Notes: generated from the sequence alone by a model not told the origin. Shown: positions 25,352 through 34,583, counted from the stretch's first letter. The stretch: DNA of 64,000 nt from Prauserella_A sp040635515 (GCA_040635515.1 JBEYHY010000004.1:124001-188000), one strand, 5' to 3'. Program-made: numbers and translations.

Positions 25352-25421
25352 GCCCCAAGGATAGGCCGCGTGAGAATACGGTCAGATCCGGGAAACCCCG
25401 GAAAAACCCCTGAGGCCGGGC

Positions 25422-26075
25422 TCAGTCTTCGTCCTGGTCGAGGCCGTGCTCGATGGCGTAGCGCGCGAGCTCGACCCTGTTGTGGAGCTGGAGCTTGCGC
25501 AGTGTCGACTGCACGTGGTTCTCGACCGTGCGGTGCGAGATCACCAGCCGGTCGGCGATCTGCCTCGCGGTGAGTCCCTTCGCCACCAGCCGCAGCACGT
25601 CGGTTTCGCGCTCGGTGAGCCGAGGTGGCGCGGCATCCCCCGAGGGAACCTCCGCCATGCGCCGGTATTCGCCGAGCACCATGCCGGCCAGACCGGCGGT
25701 GAACACCGTGTCTCCCTCCGCCGTCCGGTTCACGGCGTCGACCAGCTCCCTCACCGAAGCCGATTTCACGAGGTAGCCGGACGCTCCCGCCTTGACGGCC
25801 TGGAGTACGTCGTCGTGTTCGCCGCTCGCGGAAAGAACGAGCACCCTGGTGTCCGGCAGTTCCCCCGTGATGGTCCTCGTCGCGACGACCCCGGAGGTGT
25901 CACCGAGGTTGAGGTCCATCAACACGACATCGGGAAGGACCGTGCGCGCGATGCGGACGGCGGCGTCCCCGTCCGCCGCGGTGGCGAGCACGTCGAAACC
26001 GTGTTCGCCGAGGTCGCGAGCCACGCCGTCGCGCCAGATCGGATGGTCGTCGACGATCATCACGGAGATCGTCAT
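25422..26075 (-). CDS. NarL/LuxR-type response regulator
   Basis: A 217-residue regulator. The receiver domain (1-120) has acidic DD at 9-10, phosphoacceptor D54 in LMDLN and K104 in LVKSAS; the LuxR helix-turn-helix (about 150-212) has LTERETDVLRLVAKGLTARQ. ATG 26075 overlaps the sensor kinase stop by four bases and follows GAGGGGGG. It is the output of the kinase next to it, as in MacRS/MadR-type systems; targets may include the AI-2E operon itself. Confidence 0.93.
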   Translation of the reverse strand: MTISVMIVDDHPIWRDGVARDLGEHGFDVLATAADGDAAVRIARTVLPDVVLMDLNLGDTSGVVATRTITGELPDTRVLVLSASGEHDDVLQAVKAGASGYLVKSASVRELVDAVNRTAEGDTVFTAGLAGMVLGEYRRMAEVPSGDAAPPRLTERETDVLRLVAKGLTARQIADRLVISHRTVENHVQSTLRKLQLHNRVELARYAIEHGLDQDED

Positions 26076-27226
26076 CGTCCCCCCCTCTTCTTCGCGGGCT
26101 TCGGCACTCTCGGCATCCGGAACTCCCATTCCGTTCCTGCTCCCGGCGCGGTCTCCAACACGCTCGTGCCGCCAAGTGTGTCGATTCGTCCCCTCATCGA
26201 CTTGGCAATTCCGAGATGTCCCTCCTCCTCCGCCCGTTCGAGCGTTCCCGCCGCGATTCCGGGGCCGTCGTCCCTGATTGTGAGGACCACCTCGGAACCG
26301 AGGTCTTCCAGCAGTACCCACGCTCTGGCTTCGGGGCCCGCATGCTTGTCTACATTGGACAAGGCTTCCCTGGCTACATCGACGAGCTCGGTCACCACCT
26401 CGTCGGGAAGGAGTACCTCCCCGGCCGGGGCGGAGACCTGGACCCGTGAGGTCGCCAAGAGCTGGAGCGCCGCCCTCAGGTCGGTGCTGTCGCCGGTGGG
26501 GCCCGCGGGGCCCGTCGTCACCAGCGTGCGCAACGCGATCTCCTGTTCACCGGCTAGTCGAGCGAGCTCGGCGGCCTCGCCACCCAGTTCGCCGCCACGT
26601 CTGCGCACTCTCGCGAGTACCTGGAGCACGCTGTCGTGGATGGACCTGGCAAGCCGTTCCCGCTCCGCCGTCGCGGCTTCGGTCCGCATGGCCTGCGCGA
26701 GGGCTGCCTGCGAACGACGTGCGGTCGCTGCGGTGATCCCGACGATCAGTCCGCTCGCCGTCAGCAGCACGCCGTCACGGGCGACGTCCAGGTTGGGCCC
26801 CAGTCGCGCCACGGCGGTCGAGACGGCGAGCACCAGCCCTGCCACGACGCCGCCGACAGGGCCGAACCTCGCGCCTGCTGTCGCGGCGGGAACGGCGGCC
26901 CACACCGTCGTGACGAGCGGCGCGACCTCGACGTACTGGCTGTCGGTCAGCACGAACGGAGAGGTCAGCATGATCGCGCAGGTCACGATCACGTCCATGA
27001 CGACGAGCCAGCCCTTACGCGACCGTTCGGCCGAGAAGGCGAAGCTCGTGACGAGTGTCCAGACCACCATCGCGCCGAAGGCGACCCACACCAGCCACGG
27101 CCTGCGGTAGTCGTCGATGTGCACCAAGACCGCGCCGAGCGCGAATGCCAGCGTGATCCAGCGCAGCACGATCGTTCCCCACCACAAGGGTGTCGCGGGA
27201 TCGCGCAGTGGCGCGGCTTTCGTCAT
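26072..27226 (-). CDS. MacS-family sensor histidine kinase
   Basis: A 384-residue membrane sensor with about five to six helices between 15 and 165 and a HisKA_3 dimerisation segment; the phosphorylated histidine is H197 in ARSIHDSVLQ. The ATP-binding domain shows VREALSNVDKHAG and RDDGPGIAAG, a shortened G-box typical of the NarX-type kinases. It overlaps both neighbours by four bases (ATGA), so the permease, kinase and regulator form one translationally coupled operon. The signal is unknown; with few loops outside, it may sense membrane state. Confidence 0.92.
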   Translation of the reverse strand: MTKAAPLRDPATPLWWGTIVLRWITLAFALGAVLVHIDDYRRPWLVWVAFGAMVVWTLVTSFAFSAERSRKGWLVVMDVIVTCAIMLTSPFVLTDSQYVEVAPLVTTVWAAVPAATAGARFGPVGGVVAGLVLAVSTAVARLGPNLDVARDGVLLTASGLIVGITAATARRSQAALAQAMRTEAATAERERLARSIHDSVLQVLARVRRRGGELGGEAAELARLAGEQEIALRTLVTTGPAGPTGDSTDLRAALQLLATSRVQVSAPAGEVLLPDEVVTELVDVAREALSNVDKHAGPEARAWVLLEDLGSEVVLTIRDDGPGIAAGTLERAEEEGHLGIAKSMRGRIDTLGGTSVLETAPGAGTEWEFRMPRVPKPAKKRGGR

Positions 27227-28437
27227 TCCCGCTCCGGTCGCGATTCCCCTTCGCCGCCGCGCGCCGGGGGTTCTTCCTCGTCGTCGTCCGGACGTTCGGG
27301 AACCTTGGCCCCCTTGTCCTTGAGCACGTCGACGCTGTCCGGATCGGGATGGGGTTCGTTGACGAGCGACTTGATGCCCGCGTTGAGGACGGCGAGCAGC
27401 GGAACGGCGAGCAGCGCTCCCGGAATACCGGCGGCGACCAGACCGGCGGTGATCGCGAGGATCACCGCGAGCGGGTGCAGCTTGACCGCCCTTCCCAGCA
27501 GCAGCGGCTGCAGGATGTGGCTTTCGAGCTGCATCACACCGATCACGATCGCGAGTACGACGAGCGCGGAGACGAAGCCGTTGGTGACGAGGGCCACGAG
27601 CACGGCGACGGCACCGGTGACCACCGCACCGATGATGGGAACGAAGGCACCGAGGAAGACCAGTGTCGCCAGCGGGATCACGAGCGGTACGCCGACGATC
27701 CACAGTCCGACACCGATGCCGACGGCGTCGACGACGGCGACCGCAGCGGTTGCCCTCACGTAGCTCACCAGCGACGCGAACCCACGACGTCCAGCGGTGT
27801 CGACCCGGCCGCGCACCTGCGAGGGCACGCCACGCATCAGGTAGTTCCAGATCTGCTCACCGTTGACGAGGAAGAAGATGAGCACGAAGAGCGTGAGCAG
27901 CATCCCGGTGAGGATTTCGCCGACGGTCCCCGCCGTGGTCAGCGCGCTCGACGTGATCGAAGCCTGGTTTTCCTGGATCAGGCCGATCGCGTTGTTGATG
28001 AAGTCCTCGATTTGCGTTTCCCGCAGGTGGATCGGCCCGTTGACGAGCCAGTCCTTGATCTGCGTGAGGCTCTCGCTGAGCTGTTTCTGCAGAGCGGGAA
28101 GCCCGTCGGTGAACTGCACGATCACGAAGGTGAGCAGACCACCGACGACCGCCAGTCCGCCGACGAGAACGATGGCCGTCGCGAGTCCGCGGGGCAGCTT
28201 GAGCTGCACCAGCCTGCGCACGGCGGGGGCGAGCAGTGCCGCCAGCAGCAGCGCGATCGAGACGGGGATGACGACCACGGCGAGGTAGCCGATGATCTCC
28301 ACGACGATGTACAGCGCTGCCATGACCACGAGGAACCGCCAAGCCAGCGCCGCGGTGACCCGGAGACCCTTCGGCACCGTGCTCGTGACATCCGGGTCCT
28401 CTGAGATCACCGGCATCTTCGGCTTTGCTTCGCTCAC
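27223..28437 (-). CDS. AI-2E family transporter (DUF20)
   Basis: A 404-residue permease with about eight membrane helices and the family features PIIGAVVTGAVAVLVAL and LESHILQPLLLGRAVKLHPL. The C-terminal 50 residues are acidic and disordered (PERPDDDEEEPPARGG). Members include autoinducer exporters and Na+/H+ antiporters (known), so substrate is uncertain. It is first in an operon with the MacS-type kinase and response regulator. The GTG start has no good ribosome site. Confidence 0.9.
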   Translation of the reverse strand: MSEAKPKMPVISEDPDVTSTVPKGLRVTAALAWRFLVVMAALYIVVEIIGYLAVVVIPVSIALLLAALLAPAVRRLVQLKLPRGLATAIVLVGGLAVVGGLLTFVIVQFTDGLPALQKQLSESLTQIKDWLVNGPIHLRETQIEDFINNAIGLIQENQASITSSALTTAGTVGEILTGMLLTLFVLIFFLVNGEQIWNYLMRGVPSQVRGRVDTAGRRGFASLVSYVRATAAVAVVDAVGIGVGLWIVGVPLVIPLATLVFLGAFVPIIGAVVTGAVAVLVALVTNGFVSALVVLAIVIGVMQLESHILQPLLLGRAVKLHPLAVILAITAGLVAAGIPGALLAVPLLAVLNAGIKSLVNEPHPDPDSVDVLKDKGAKVPERPDDDEEEPPARGGEGESRPERE

Positions 28438-28774
28438 GGTCGTAACCGTATCGGTACCAGCGACGTTTTCGTCCCAGGTGTGCTGAGCCGTCGCCCGAGG
28501 TCACGCCGAACGGAGCGCGCTCGCCGGCCGTCCGGCACCGGACAAACAAGGACAACCGCAACCAAGCCGGGACGAGCACGCACAAGTCCCCTTCGCCGGG
28601 AAAGGCCCGTATCCAGCAGGTTCTTCACACCATCGTGCCATCAAGTCGATGGGGGCGTGCAATTCGGCGGGGGCGTTTGCCAGTCTCGACGGCGCGCCCG
28701 CGGTGCGGCCCCGGCCGACTCGTCGGCCGCATCGCGTTTTCGAACTTTGATGGTGGACCTCAGCAGGGAGAACC
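28438..28774. other. 337-base divergent intergenic region
   Basis: Between the AI-2E gene (leftward) and the secreted protein gene (rightward). No coding signal, tRNA or recognised riboswitch core was found. Promoters for both directions are expected here but no convincing pair of -35/-10 elements was seen. A GGGAG ribosome site for the rightward gene lies at its right end. Confidence 0.5.
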
Positions 28775-29734
28775 GTGGCCTTGACGGCAATGAGGAGTGA
28801 CGCCGGTGCGGGGCTCGCCCGCCGCTGGCTGTCTCGCGCATTGCTGATCACAGGTGGTGCGGTCGCTGTCACGGCGGCGGCGTGGGCGGTGTCGACGGCG
28901 GCCGCGTCCGCCGAACCTGTCGCGTCCGGTACGCCTGCCTCGGCCGAACCGAATCACCACGAGGAACCCCTTTCCCTCAGCGGCGCCGCCGTCCATGGCA
29001 TTGATGTGGCAAGCAAAGTGCTCGACCCGGCAGGCACCAGGCCGCCGACGGTCGGTAAGGATGCTGTCGACAACGCTGTCACGGCTGTCAGAGCGGTCGG
29101 TGCCGCCGCTTCCGGAACCGGCGAGCGCGGCGAAACCGGGGACTCGCCGGGGCGGTTGTGGGAGCGGCACGTGGCGGCTCCGGTCGATCGCGCGGTCGGC
29201 TCGGTAGGTGAACTCGTCGTATCCCCGCCGGAAGGCCATCAGTTCGGTGGCGACCTGCTGCACATTCTCGATCCCGCCGAAGAGGCGCTGTCCCCGGTCC
29301 TGCGGGAGCTGACCGGAACCGAGCAACAGGTGGGAACGCCGGTGAAGGGGGGACCCGCGACGAACGCGGACCCCAAGCCCTCGGCGGCCGAAGTCGGAGA
29401 CGCCGCGGCCAAGGCCGGGAAGACATTGCGACCGGCGCCCACGCAGTTCGCTCAGCGCCAGGTTTCCGGTGATCCTTCCGAGCCGGCGGGAACGGTTCGA
29501 CACGGCGGAGGATCCGGTCCAGCCGGTAACGGCGACTGGCCAGGCCAGCACCCCACGACCATGCCCGCTCCGCTCGGCGGTTCGACCGGCGGAGGACACA
29601 TCGACGGTTCGCTGTACGGCGTGGCGGCCCGCGGTGTTCCCGCTTTCGACAACACGATCACCGGCTCCGCGCTCACAGCCAACCGGTATTCGCCGATCCA
29701 GCCGGGCACCCAGCCCGGTGTCACACCGGATTGA
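28775..29734 (+). CDS. Secreted hypothetical protein, Ala/Gly/Pro-rich
   Basis: A 319-residue protein with a long basic-start signal peptide (about 1-47, hydrophobic LLITGGAVAVTAAAWAV, cleavage near ASAEP). The mature part is Ala/Gly/Pro-rich and low in aromatic residues, with no recognised domain; a short conserved-looking end reads SLYGVAARGVPAFDNT. GTG 28775 follows GGGAG by four bases. It lies upstream of the chaplin-like repeat gene on the same strand, 176 bases apart, so they may share expression and both may act at the cell surface. Confidence 0.75.
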   Translation: MALTAMRSDAGAGLARRWLSRALLITGGAVAVTAAAWAVSTAAASAEPVASGTPASAEPNHHEEPLSLSGAAVHGIDVASKVLDPAGTRPPTVGKDAVDNAVTAVRAVGAAASGTGERGETGDSPGRLWERHVAAPVDRAVGSVGELVVSPPEGHQFGGDLLHILDPAEEALSPVLRELTGTEQQVGTPVKGGPATNADPKPSAAEVGDAAAKAGKTLRPAPTQFAQRQVSGDPSEPAGTVRHGGGSGPAGNGDWPGQHPTTMPAPLGGSTGGGHIDGSLYGVAARGVPAFDNTITGSALTANRYSPIQPGTQPGVTPD

Positions 29735-29910
29735 TCACAGCCGCGGGGCAATTGACGCTCGTCCCGTGGCCCTTTCCGGTGGCCTTGCGCGTCAGTGAGT
29801 TCCCCGCGTTTCGCCCGCGGTTCGCCGCGGTCCGCCTCGCCGAGAGAGGTCGAGGGCGGTGTATCTCACAGATCCCGCAAGGGCACCGAGGAAAAGGAGA
29901 ACACCTCACC

Positions 29911-32775
29911 ATGCAGACCTGGGCGAAACGCGGTATCCAGACCGCGTTGGTCACCGGTGGTTTGCTGATGCTGGGTACCGGCATCGCGTCTGCCGACGAA
30001 AAGGTCGACCCCGATACTCCCGCGGGTCCCTTGGATGTCACGGCCGACTTCCCCGTCGAGATCGACGACAACGCCGTCGGAATTCCGGGCCAGCAGGTCG
30101 ATCTGCCCAGCCACCACAACGAGATCAGCACCAAGCCCGTCACCGACCCGATCGACATGGCGGCGCCGCCCGCGAGAGAGGCGATGGCACCGATCACCGA
30201 TCCCCTTGCCGCCGCGGCCGCGCCGGTGCACAGGACGGCCACGATCGCGGGTAATGCGGGCAGCCGCATCGGTTCGGCCGCCCGTGCCTACGTCCCCGCT
30301 CAGCGCGCTGCCGCGGCCCCGCCCGCCGTGAGGCCGTCGGAGCCGACCAGCGATCCCTTACTTGGCAACAAAGTTACTGGCGACGTCACAATGCCGATTC
30401 AGATCACCGGAAACGCCTTCGGAGTGCTCGGCGAGGCCGAGACACATTCGATCCGGGAACAGACCAACAACCACGACACCGATGTCTCGACCAGCGGAGC
30501 GGGCTCCGCGCTCGCGGGCAACGTCGTCGCGCTCGACTGGTCAGCGCCCGTGCAGATTTCCGGCAACGCCGGTGGGGTCCTCGGCAACGGCACGACCTCG
30601 GGTGGCGCTACTCAGCACGCCATGGCAACGGGCGATGTCGAGACGGCGGGGACGAACGGAGCCTTCTCGGGCAACGCTCTCGCACCACAGTTCAGTACTC
30701 CGGTCCAGTTGTCCGGAAACGCGGTCGGTGGCCCGCTGGGACACGCGACGTCCGACTTCGCCGCGGAGAGCATCGCGCAGTCCGGCGGGTACATCGTGAG
30801 CGGTGGCGAGCACGGCGCCGGTGCGGGCAATGTCGCCGCGGTACCGGTCGCCCTTCCCTTGCGAGCGGCTGACAACGGCGTCAGCGGCGTCAGCGGCCCC
30901 GGTGGTGCGGGGGCGGGCGGCACGTCGGCCGCTGTCGCCGAGTCCGGTGGAACCAAGTCCGGCCTCCATGACGTCCCGAGCTATGTCCGCACGAGCGGAA
31001 AGCATGGCGTGGCTTCCGGCAACGTCGCACAGCCGCAGGGCGCGCTGCTCGGTTCGGTCACCGGGTCGGCGGCGGGCGTCGCGGGCACCGCGTTGACCGG
31101 AACCGGTGGTGCTCGTCAAAGTCCGGGCATCACCTCGGCCGCGGAGTCGAGCGCGGGCGGGTTTTCGAGCACGTCCGGTCGCGGCGGTCTCGGGTCGGGC
31201 AATGTCGCCGATGCGCCTGCCGCACTGCCGGTGGAGGTATTCGGCGTCGGCGGTGCGGCTTTCGGAACAGGGATCGCGGAGAACCACGGCAACACCACGA
31301 CGGCGCATGCCGGTGGCGGCTCGGTCAGCCACGGTGACGATTCCCTGTTGTCCGCGAACACCGTGTCCGGCCAGGCAGCCTCCACACTCGACGCCTTCGG
31401 CTCGGGCGCCGGGATTTTCGGTACCGGCAGGGGAAGCGCGAAAGATCAGAAGAGCGTCGTCGCGGGTGGATCCAGTGACACCAGCGGCAACAACTCGGCG
31501 TTGTCGGGCAACGTCGGGCAGGTACCCCTTTCCGCTCCGGCCGAACTGTTCGGCCTCAGCGGCTCGGCAGTCGGCAAGAGCAGCGGTATCGCCGAGGAAG
31601 CAACGGCCGTCAAAGCAGGCGGTGGTGGCAACACCCACGACGATTTCGGCGTCGTGGCGTCCAATTTCGTGGGTGCGCCCGTTTCGGCGCCCGCGCAGGT
31701 ATTCGGCGTCGGCGCGAGTGCCGTTGGCAAGTCCTTCGGTGCTGCCGATACCGACACTATTTCCGAAGCAGGTGGCGACGTGTACGCAAATGGCAAGAAG
31801 GGCGCGGCCTCGGGCAACGCAGGGTTGGTTCCGGTTTCCCTGCCTGCACAGGTACACGGGGTCGCGGGCAACTGGGTCGGTTACGCGGCGGGGGTGAGTG
31901 ACAACGCGACCCGTTCGACGGCAGGTGGAAACACCAGGACGACCGGTGAGGACGGAGCGCTCGCCGGTAACACCGCTGGTGTGCCCATCGGTTCGTCGGC
32001 CGGAGCGGGTGGCATTGCCGCGAACTGGGTCGGAACGGCTGCCGGGACGGCGAACAACGACGTGACTTCCAAGGCCGGTGGCAACACGGGAACCCGTGGT
32101 GACCGCGGTGTCATCGCGGGCAACGCCGTCAGCGCGGAGACCATGCCGATCGCTGCCGCGTACGGCGGAGCGGCAGGCCTCACCGGCATCGCGCACGGGC
32201 GAGGCGACAACGCCACCGACATCATTTCCGGAGGCCGAACGGCAACGTCGGGCAGCGGCGGGGTGTTGTCGGGCGACATCTTCGACACACCAGCCGTGCC
32301 TGCCGCGAAAGCCTCCGGTGTGGACGGTCAACAGCCGGTCGCGGAATCGGCGCGGTTGTACCGCCTTCCGATCACGGTGCTCGGAAGGTCCATGTCGTAC
32401 ACGGGCGACGGCGGCAAGACGCTCATCGCCGACAAGGAACCGCAGATCCAGCTTCCGAAGTACATCGCCGAACTGCCGGTAGACGCGCTGCCCTCGCTGT
32501 TCGCAGCCGTTTCTCCGGTCGAGCGGCAGGCAAGGCACGCCGCGGCTCCGGAACTGCCCACCGAGATCCTGCCCAAGGTCTACACCAGGCCGGTCGAGAT
32601 GCTGCCGAGGCGTTCCTACCTTCCGAAGTCCGCTCCGTTGCGGGGCGGGAGGTCGCACGTCACCGGCGTGCTCCCGGCGACGGCCCGTTCGCTCGCGCAT
32701 CACGACCCCGCGCCGCACGGCAGGTTCCAAGGAGTCCTCGACGGCTTCGAGCTGGATGGGGTCGCCGGTCGCTGA
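29911..32775 (+). CDS. Secreted protein with about twelve chaplin-like repeats
   Basis: A 954-residue protein with signal peptide MQTWAKRGIQTALVTGGLLM and cleavage near GIASADE. Residues 150-785 form about twelve tandem units of about 51-60 residues with the pattern SGN-x4-P-x3-P-x6-GNxxG..., then a Gly/Thr/Ser tract. This resembles the chaplin domain (GNxxxVPVxVPVxVCGNxxG) but without its two cysteines. Residues 800-954 are different: basic, with LPITVLGRSMSY and several P-x-E-x-L-P pieces. No LPXTG or C-terminal membrane helix is visible. ATG 29911 follows AAAAGGAG. Possibly a surface amyloid-like or hydrophobic coat protein of aerial hyphae; function is inferred. Confidence 0.78.
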   Translation: MQTWAKRGIQTALVTGGLLMLGTGIASADEKVDPDTPAGPLDVTADFPVEIDDNAVGIPGQQVDLPSHHNEISTKPVTDPIDMAAPPAREAMAPITDPLAAAAAPVHRTATIAGNAGSRIGSAARAYVPAQRAAAAPPAVRPSEPTSDPLLGNKVTGDVTMPIQITGNAFGVLGEAETHSIREQTNNHDTDVSTSGAGSALAGNVVALDWSAPVQISGNAGGVLGNGTTSGGATQHAMATGDVETAGTNGAFSGNALAPQFSTPVQLSGNAVGGPLGHATSDFAAESIAQSGGYIVSGGEHGAGAGNVAAVPVALPLRAADNGVSGVSGPGGAGAGGTSAAVAESGGTKSGLHDVPSYVRTSGKHGVASGNVAQPQGALLGSVTGSAAGVAGTALTGTGGARQSPGITSAAESSAGGFSSTSGRGGLGSGNVADAPAALPVEVFGVGGAAFGTGIAENHGNTTTAHAGGGSVSHGDDSLLSANTVSGQAASTLDAFGSGAGIFGTGRGSAKDQKSVVAGGSSDTSGNNSALSGNVGQVPLSAPAELFGLSGSAVGKSSGIAEEATAVKAGGGGNTHDDFGVVASNFVGAPVSAPAQVFGVGASAVGKSFGAADTDTISEAGGDVYANGKKGAASGNAGLVPVSLPAQVHGVAGNWVGYAAGVSDNATRSTAGGNTRTTGEDGALAGNTAGVPIGSSAGAGGIAANWVGTAAGTANNDVTSKAGGNTGTRGDRGVIAGNAVSAETMPIAAAYGGAAGLTGIAHGRGDNATDIISGGRTATSGSGGVLSGDIFDTPAVPAAKASGVDGQQPVAESARLYRLPITVLGRSMSYTGDGGKTLIADKEPQIQLPKYIAELPVDALPSLFAAVSPVERQARHAAAPELPTEILPKVYTRPVEMLPRRSYLPKSAPLRGGRSHVTGVLPATARSLAHHDPAPHGRFQGVLDGFELDGVAGR
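30358..32265 (+). repeat. Array of about 12 chaplin-like protein repeats
   Basis: In-frame repeats of roughly 150-190 bases, each beginning with codons for (L/A/I)(S/A)GN and containing a GNxxG or GxxGxxxG element about 18 residues later. Units start near residues 150, 201, 252 and so on; units 4 and 5 are longer (about 60 residues), and a partial unit LSGDIF begins near residue 786. Copies differ at many positions, so this is an old duplication, not a recent DNA repeat. Confidence 0.75.
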
Positions 32776-32785
32776 GCGACCGCGG

Positions 32786-33580
32786 TCAGCCGAGCTGGAC
32801 GGAACGCTTCGCGAGGCCGAACCAGTAGCCGTCGATGATCGTGCGCGGGGTGGCGGTGTCGGCACCCGCGCCGAGCGAGACGAACAGCGGAGCGAAGTGC
32901 TCGATCCGAGGGTGGGCAATCGCGGCACCGGGTGCCGTGCGCTGGAAGTCGAGGATCGAGTCGATGTCGCCCGCGCCGAGGGTCTCGGCGCCCCACTGGT
33001 CGAACTCGCTCGACCAGTTCGGTGGAGCGCCGTCCACTCCGCTGACCGTGCGCATGGCCCGCAGGTTGTGGGTGAAGAACCCGCTTCCGATGATCAATAC
33101 GCCTTCGTCCCTGAGTGGTGCGAGCTTTTCGCCGAGCCGGAACAGTTCTTTCGGGTCCAGCGACGGCATCGAAACCTGGAGGACGGGGATGTCGGCCTCG
33201 GGGAACATCTCGACGAGCGGCACGTATGCCCCGTGGTCGAGCCCGCGGTCAGGGGCCTCGTGAACAGGAGTGTGCGAGTTTCGCAGCAGCGCCCGTACTT
33301 TCGCCGCCAGTTCGGGAGCTCCTGGTGAGGCGTACCGGACCTGGTAGAAGCGTTCGGGGAAGCCCCAGAAGTCGTAGACGAGCGGGACTGTCGTGGTCGC
33401 TCCGATCGTCAGCGGCGCTTCTTCCCAATGTGCCGACACGACGAGGATCGCCGTGGGCTTCGGCAGGCCTGCCGACCAGTCGGCGAGCTGGCGGGTCCAG
33501 GTCGCGTCGTCGGCCAGCGGTGGCGCGCCGTGGCTCAGGTACAGCACCGGCATGGACGGCGTTGCGCTGGGACCCGTCAT
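32786..33580 (-). CDS. DODA-type extradiol aromatic ring-opening dioxygenase
   Basis: A 264-residue class III extradiol dioxygenase of the LigB/DODA group, which cleave catechol-like substrates with non-haem Fe or Zn. Motifs: YLSHGAPPLADD with the first histidine, VVSAHWEE with the second, DHGAYVPLVEMFP with the third, and GSGFFTHNLRAM. ATG 33580 has TTGGAG five bases upstream; a GTG two codons earlier overlaps that site. Leftward, 58 bases downstream of the MarR-type gene, so it is probably under that regulator's control. Confidence 0.92.
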   Translation of the reverse strand: MTGPSATPSMPVLYLSHGAPPLADDATWTRQLADWSAGLPKPTAILVVSAHWEEAPLTIGATTTVPLVYDFWGFPERFYQVRYASPGAPELAAKVRALLRNSHTPVHEAPDRGLDHGAYVPLVEMFPEADIPVLQVSMPSLDPKELFRLGEKLAPLRDEGVLIIGSGFFTHNLRAMRTVSGVDGAPPNWSSEFDQWGAETLGAGDIDSILDFQRTAPGAAIAHPRIEHFAPLFVSLGAGADTATPRTIIDGYWFGLAKRSVQLG

Positions 33581-33638
33581 CGTCACTCCAACGTTGAATC
33601 TTCAACTAGTAATATGAGAGACGACGAGCCTCGACCGG

Positions 33639-34046
33639 TTATTCCCCGCCGCCCAGATTCGCCGTCATTCTGCTCAGGGTGCGGATGGTGTCGAGGTACT
33701 GCTCGTTGCTGATGCCCTCGATGGCTTTTCGCCGGATACCGGCGACTTCGGCGCTGATCCTGGCGTGCTCCGCGCGCCCGAGCCCGGTGAGTTCCCCTTG
33801 GTGGACCCATCCTTTCGCGGCGAGGTCGGCGACGAATGGGGCGAAGGTCGGCGTATCGGCGTCGAGGAAGGGGGCAAGTTCGTGGTCCACATCGCCGGAC
33901 GGGTTCTCGGCGAGCACGTTGAGGATCTGCCAGTGCCTTCGGGTGAGCCCTTCGGCGCCGAGTGTGGCGGTGAAGGTCGATTCGAGCAGTTCGTGCAGGT
34001 GGCGTAACCAGTATCCGATGGGTTTGGTCAGTGCGAGCTCAGTCAT
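33639..34046 (-). CDS. MarR-type winged helix regulator
   Basis: A 135-residue regulator with a winged helix at about 30-100: HELLESTFTATLGAEGLTRR then HWQILNVLAENPSGDVDHEL. TACATGGAG precedes ATG 34046 with six-base spacing. The dioxygenase gene follows on the same strand, suggesting regulation of aromatic compound breakdown or quinone stress. It diverges from a second MarR gene 43 bases away, with palindromes between. The ligand cannot be read. Confidence 0.85.
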   Translation of the reverse strand: MTELALTKPIGYWLRHLHELLESTFTATLGAEGLTRRHWQILNVLAENPSGDVDHELAPFLDADTPTFAPFVADLAAKGWVHQGELTGLGRAEHARISAEVAGIRRKAIEGISNEQYLDTIRTLSRMTANLGGGE

Positions 34047-34054
34047 CACAACTC

Positions 34055-34092
34055 CATGTAAGAAGACATGTATATGTACAGTAGCATGCATG
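34055..34092. promoter_or_regulatory. Shared operator of two divergent MarR genes
   Basis: An AT-rich run of short palindromes: CATGT six bases ACATG (34055-34070), TGTACA (34075-34080) and CATGCATG (34085-34092). The region is only 43 bases and must hold both promoters, so a bound repressor would close both genes. MarR dimers bind such sites (known). Confidence 0.6.
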
Positions 34093-34533
34093 ACCGATCC
34101 GTTGGACGCCATCGAAAAAGCCATGGTCGAGATCCGGCGCAGCCAGAACCGGGGCCGACTCAACCGGATGGCCCGAGAACGGTCGGCACCGTCGCTCGAT
34201 CCGACGCTGTACGCGTTACTCGACGTCGTCGAGGCCGGTGAGCCGTGCTCGATCGCGGACGTCACCGCGGCCATGAACGTCGACCAGCCGCGAGCGAGCA
34301 GGCTCGTCGCTCAGGCTGTCGGGAAGGATCTGCTGGTCAGGGTTGCCGATCAGGGTGACGGCAGGCGGGTGTTGCTGCGGCTGACCGCATCGGGAAAGCG
34401 GCATCTCAAGCACACGCACGAGTTCCGCCGCGCCGTGTTCGCCGAGGCGACGGCCGACTGGACCGAAGAGGATCGTTCGCGGTTCGCCGAACTGCTGACC
34501 AGGTTCGTCAGGTCCTACGCGCGACTCGGCTGA
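34090..34533 (+). CDS. MarR family transcriptional regulator
   Basis: A 147-residue dimeric winged helix regulator. Helix-turn-helix SIADVTAAMNVDQPRASRLV and wing VADQGDGRRVLLRLTASGKR are clear, and the amphipathic ends (LDAIEKAMVEIRRSQ and RFAELLTRFVRSYARLG) form the dimer face. ATG 34090 sits in the palindromic promoter region with no ribosome site, so it may be leaderless. It is one of two MarR proteins facing apart, and could act on its neighbour's genes. Confidence 0.9.
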   Translation: MTDPLDAIEKAMVEIRRSQNRGRLNRMARERSAPSLDPTLYALLDVVEAGEPCSIADVTAAMNVDQPRASRLVAQAVGKDLLVRVADQGDGRRVLLRLTASGKRHLKHTHEFRRAVFAEATADWTEEDRSRFAELLTRFVRSYARLG

Positions 34534-34583
34534 GCACGTTTTCCGTCTTGCCGTGACGTGCCGCGTCATGCCTACTATTGAGC

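Noticed and set aside
28438..28774. Cyclic di-AMP riboswitch before the secreted protein genes
   Set aside because: Such switches precede some actinobacterial wall genes, but the conserved core motifs could not be recognised here.
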